Of a stretch of DNA of 6,861 bases, positions 6,020 through 6,861 are shown one piece after another (the stretch's first letter is position 1; every line of letters begins with the position of its first letter). The position numbers and the translations under genes are program-made. Source of the DNA: Actinomycetota bacterium (GTDB taxonomy: Bacteria > Actinomycetota > Humimicrobiia > Humimicrobiales > Humimicrobiaceae). A model generated the notes under the pieces. The model was not told the origin of the DNA. It ran no database searches and saw only the letters and a program-made list of their open reading frames with translations. The stretch is taken from positions 1 to 6,861 of the forward strand of contig PWSB01000085.1 in the NCBI GenBank assembly GCA_003563375.1, given 5' to 3'.

Positions 6020-6861
6020 ATGGCTTGTGATGGTATGCATGAAAATAAATTAATAGAAAAATGTGGAGTGTTCGCAATTTACGCTCCCGGCAGAAGAGTC
6101 GCTGAGATCATCTTCTACGGACTTCAGGCCCTGCAGCACAGGGGGCAGGAAAGTGCAGGCATTGCTGTATCAGATAGGGAAAATATCCTTGTATTCAAAG
6201 ATCTTGGCCTGGTCTCCCAGGTCTTTAACGAGAAAAACCTGGCTCCTCTTCAGGGATACCTGGGCATAGGCCACACCCGGTATTCCACCAAGGGCCAGAA
6301 TATATGGAAAAATTCCCAGCCTCTATACAGGATGTTTAAAAATGAAAGTTTTGCCATAGCCCATAATGGGAATTTGATAAATTCTGACCAGCTGAGGGAA
6401 GAGCTATTGGAAAGCGGCTCGATTTTTGAGACAAGTTCGGACACGGAAGTCATCGCCTCCCTTATCGAGCATTCAAAAAAGGATCATTTCGAAGATGCCG
6501 TAAAAGAAGCTATGGAGAAAATAAGGGGGTCCTATTCACTGGTGGTACTTACCAAAGACAGGATAATGGCGCTGAGGGATCCTCATGGATTCAGGCCTCT
6601 GGCACTGGGAAGCCTTGATGGCAACTATGTTATTTCTTCTGAGAGCTGCGCTCTGGATATGATAGATGCGGATTTTTTAAGGGAGATAGACCCTGGAGAG
6701 TTTGCAGTAATAGACAACAATGGCTTACGCTCCCAGATGCTCCTTCCTGTAGATAGAAAATCTTTATGTGCTTTTGAGATGATATATTTTGCCAGGCCTG
6801 ACAGTTATATAAACAAAAAGAACATGTTTGAGGTCAGGCACAGGATGGGCCAGGAGCTTGC
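6020..6861 (+). CDS. purF: Amidophosphoribosyltransferase (PurF), N-terminal part, cut by the window edge
   Basis: About 280 residues are visible; the family has roughly 470, so the phosphoribosyltransferase domain is mostly beyond the edge. PurF makes phosphoribosylamine from PRPP and glutamine, the first committed step of purine synthesis. The N-terminal Ntn glutaminase domain is intact: nucleophile Cys15 in KCGVFAIYAP, exposed after removal of a 14-residue propeptide, then QALQHRGQESAGIA (36-49), GHTRYST (84-90), AHNGN (114-118) and SSDTEVI (139-145). Cys250 precedes IYFARPDS and, counted from the nucleophile, is residue 236, the first iron-sulfur ligand of the B. subtilis enzyme. This suggests the oxygen-labile [4Fe-4S] type. 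ATG 6020 is chosen because GGAG lies 9 nt upstream; ATG 6035 would give a 9-residue propeptide and has no ribosome site. Confidence 0.96.
   Translation, partial: MACDGMHENKLIEKCGVFAIYAPGRRVAEIIFYGLQALQHRGQESAGIAVSDRENILVFKDLGLVSQVFNEKNLAPLQGYLGIGHTRYSTKGQNIWKNSQPLYRMFKNESFAIAHNGNLINSDQLREELLESGSIFETSSDTEVIASLIEHSKKDHFEDAVKEAMEKIRGSYSLVVLTKDRIMALRDPHGFRPLALGSLDGNYVISSESCALDMIDADFLREIDPGEFAVIDNNGLRSQMLLPVDRKSLCAFEMIYFARPDSYINKKNMFEVRHRMGQEL

Overview
This window comes from a bacterium with fairly low GC content. It is an ordinary housekeeping and accessory stretch that is almost fully coding. Arginine is written almost entirely as AGA/AGG and isoleucine very often as ATA. Three things suggest an anaerobic or oxygen-sensitive, Gram-positive-type lineage, such as a Firmicute or a deep-branching actinobacterium: a Rex redox repressor, an LCP-family cell-wall ligase, and a PurF that keeps the iron-sulfur-type cysteine. 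The lineage is an inference; no rRNA or other phylogenetic marker was available to test it.

Layout. A small minus-strand SRPBCC-like protein (31-486) is divergent from the ychF ATPase gene (589-1650). The 102-bp gap between them holds a near-consensus promoter for ychF, a likely extended -10 promoter for the minus gene, and a 23-bp inverted repeat overlapping both. A class I SAM methyltransferase with a C-terminal zinc ribbon (1670-2590, TTG start) follows ychF closely and is probably in its transcript. A new promoter with a 26-bp operator-like inverted repeat then drives rex (2652-3308) and, 13 nt further on, an LCP-family gene (3322-4170). A promoter overlapping the LCP stop codon serves a small unrecognised gene with a HARP-like motif (4237-4551) and then purB (4598-5899). 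Last comes purF (6020 to beyond the right edge), with its own promoter in the purB-purF gap.

How the genes fit together. PurB and PurF are both de novo purine enzymes: PurF commits PRPP to the pathway, and PurB works near its end and again in AMP formation. Rex senses NADH/NAD+ and probably represses itself and the downstream LCP gene through the palindrome on its promoter. This would link redox state to attachment of wall polymers. YchF, the methyltransferase and the SRPBCC protein have no evident pathway link to these.

I found no mobile element, CRISPR array, RNA gene or defence system. No stretch over 300 bases lacks a gene. The most interesting signals are the two promoter-embedded palindromes and the small HARP-like protein beside purB.
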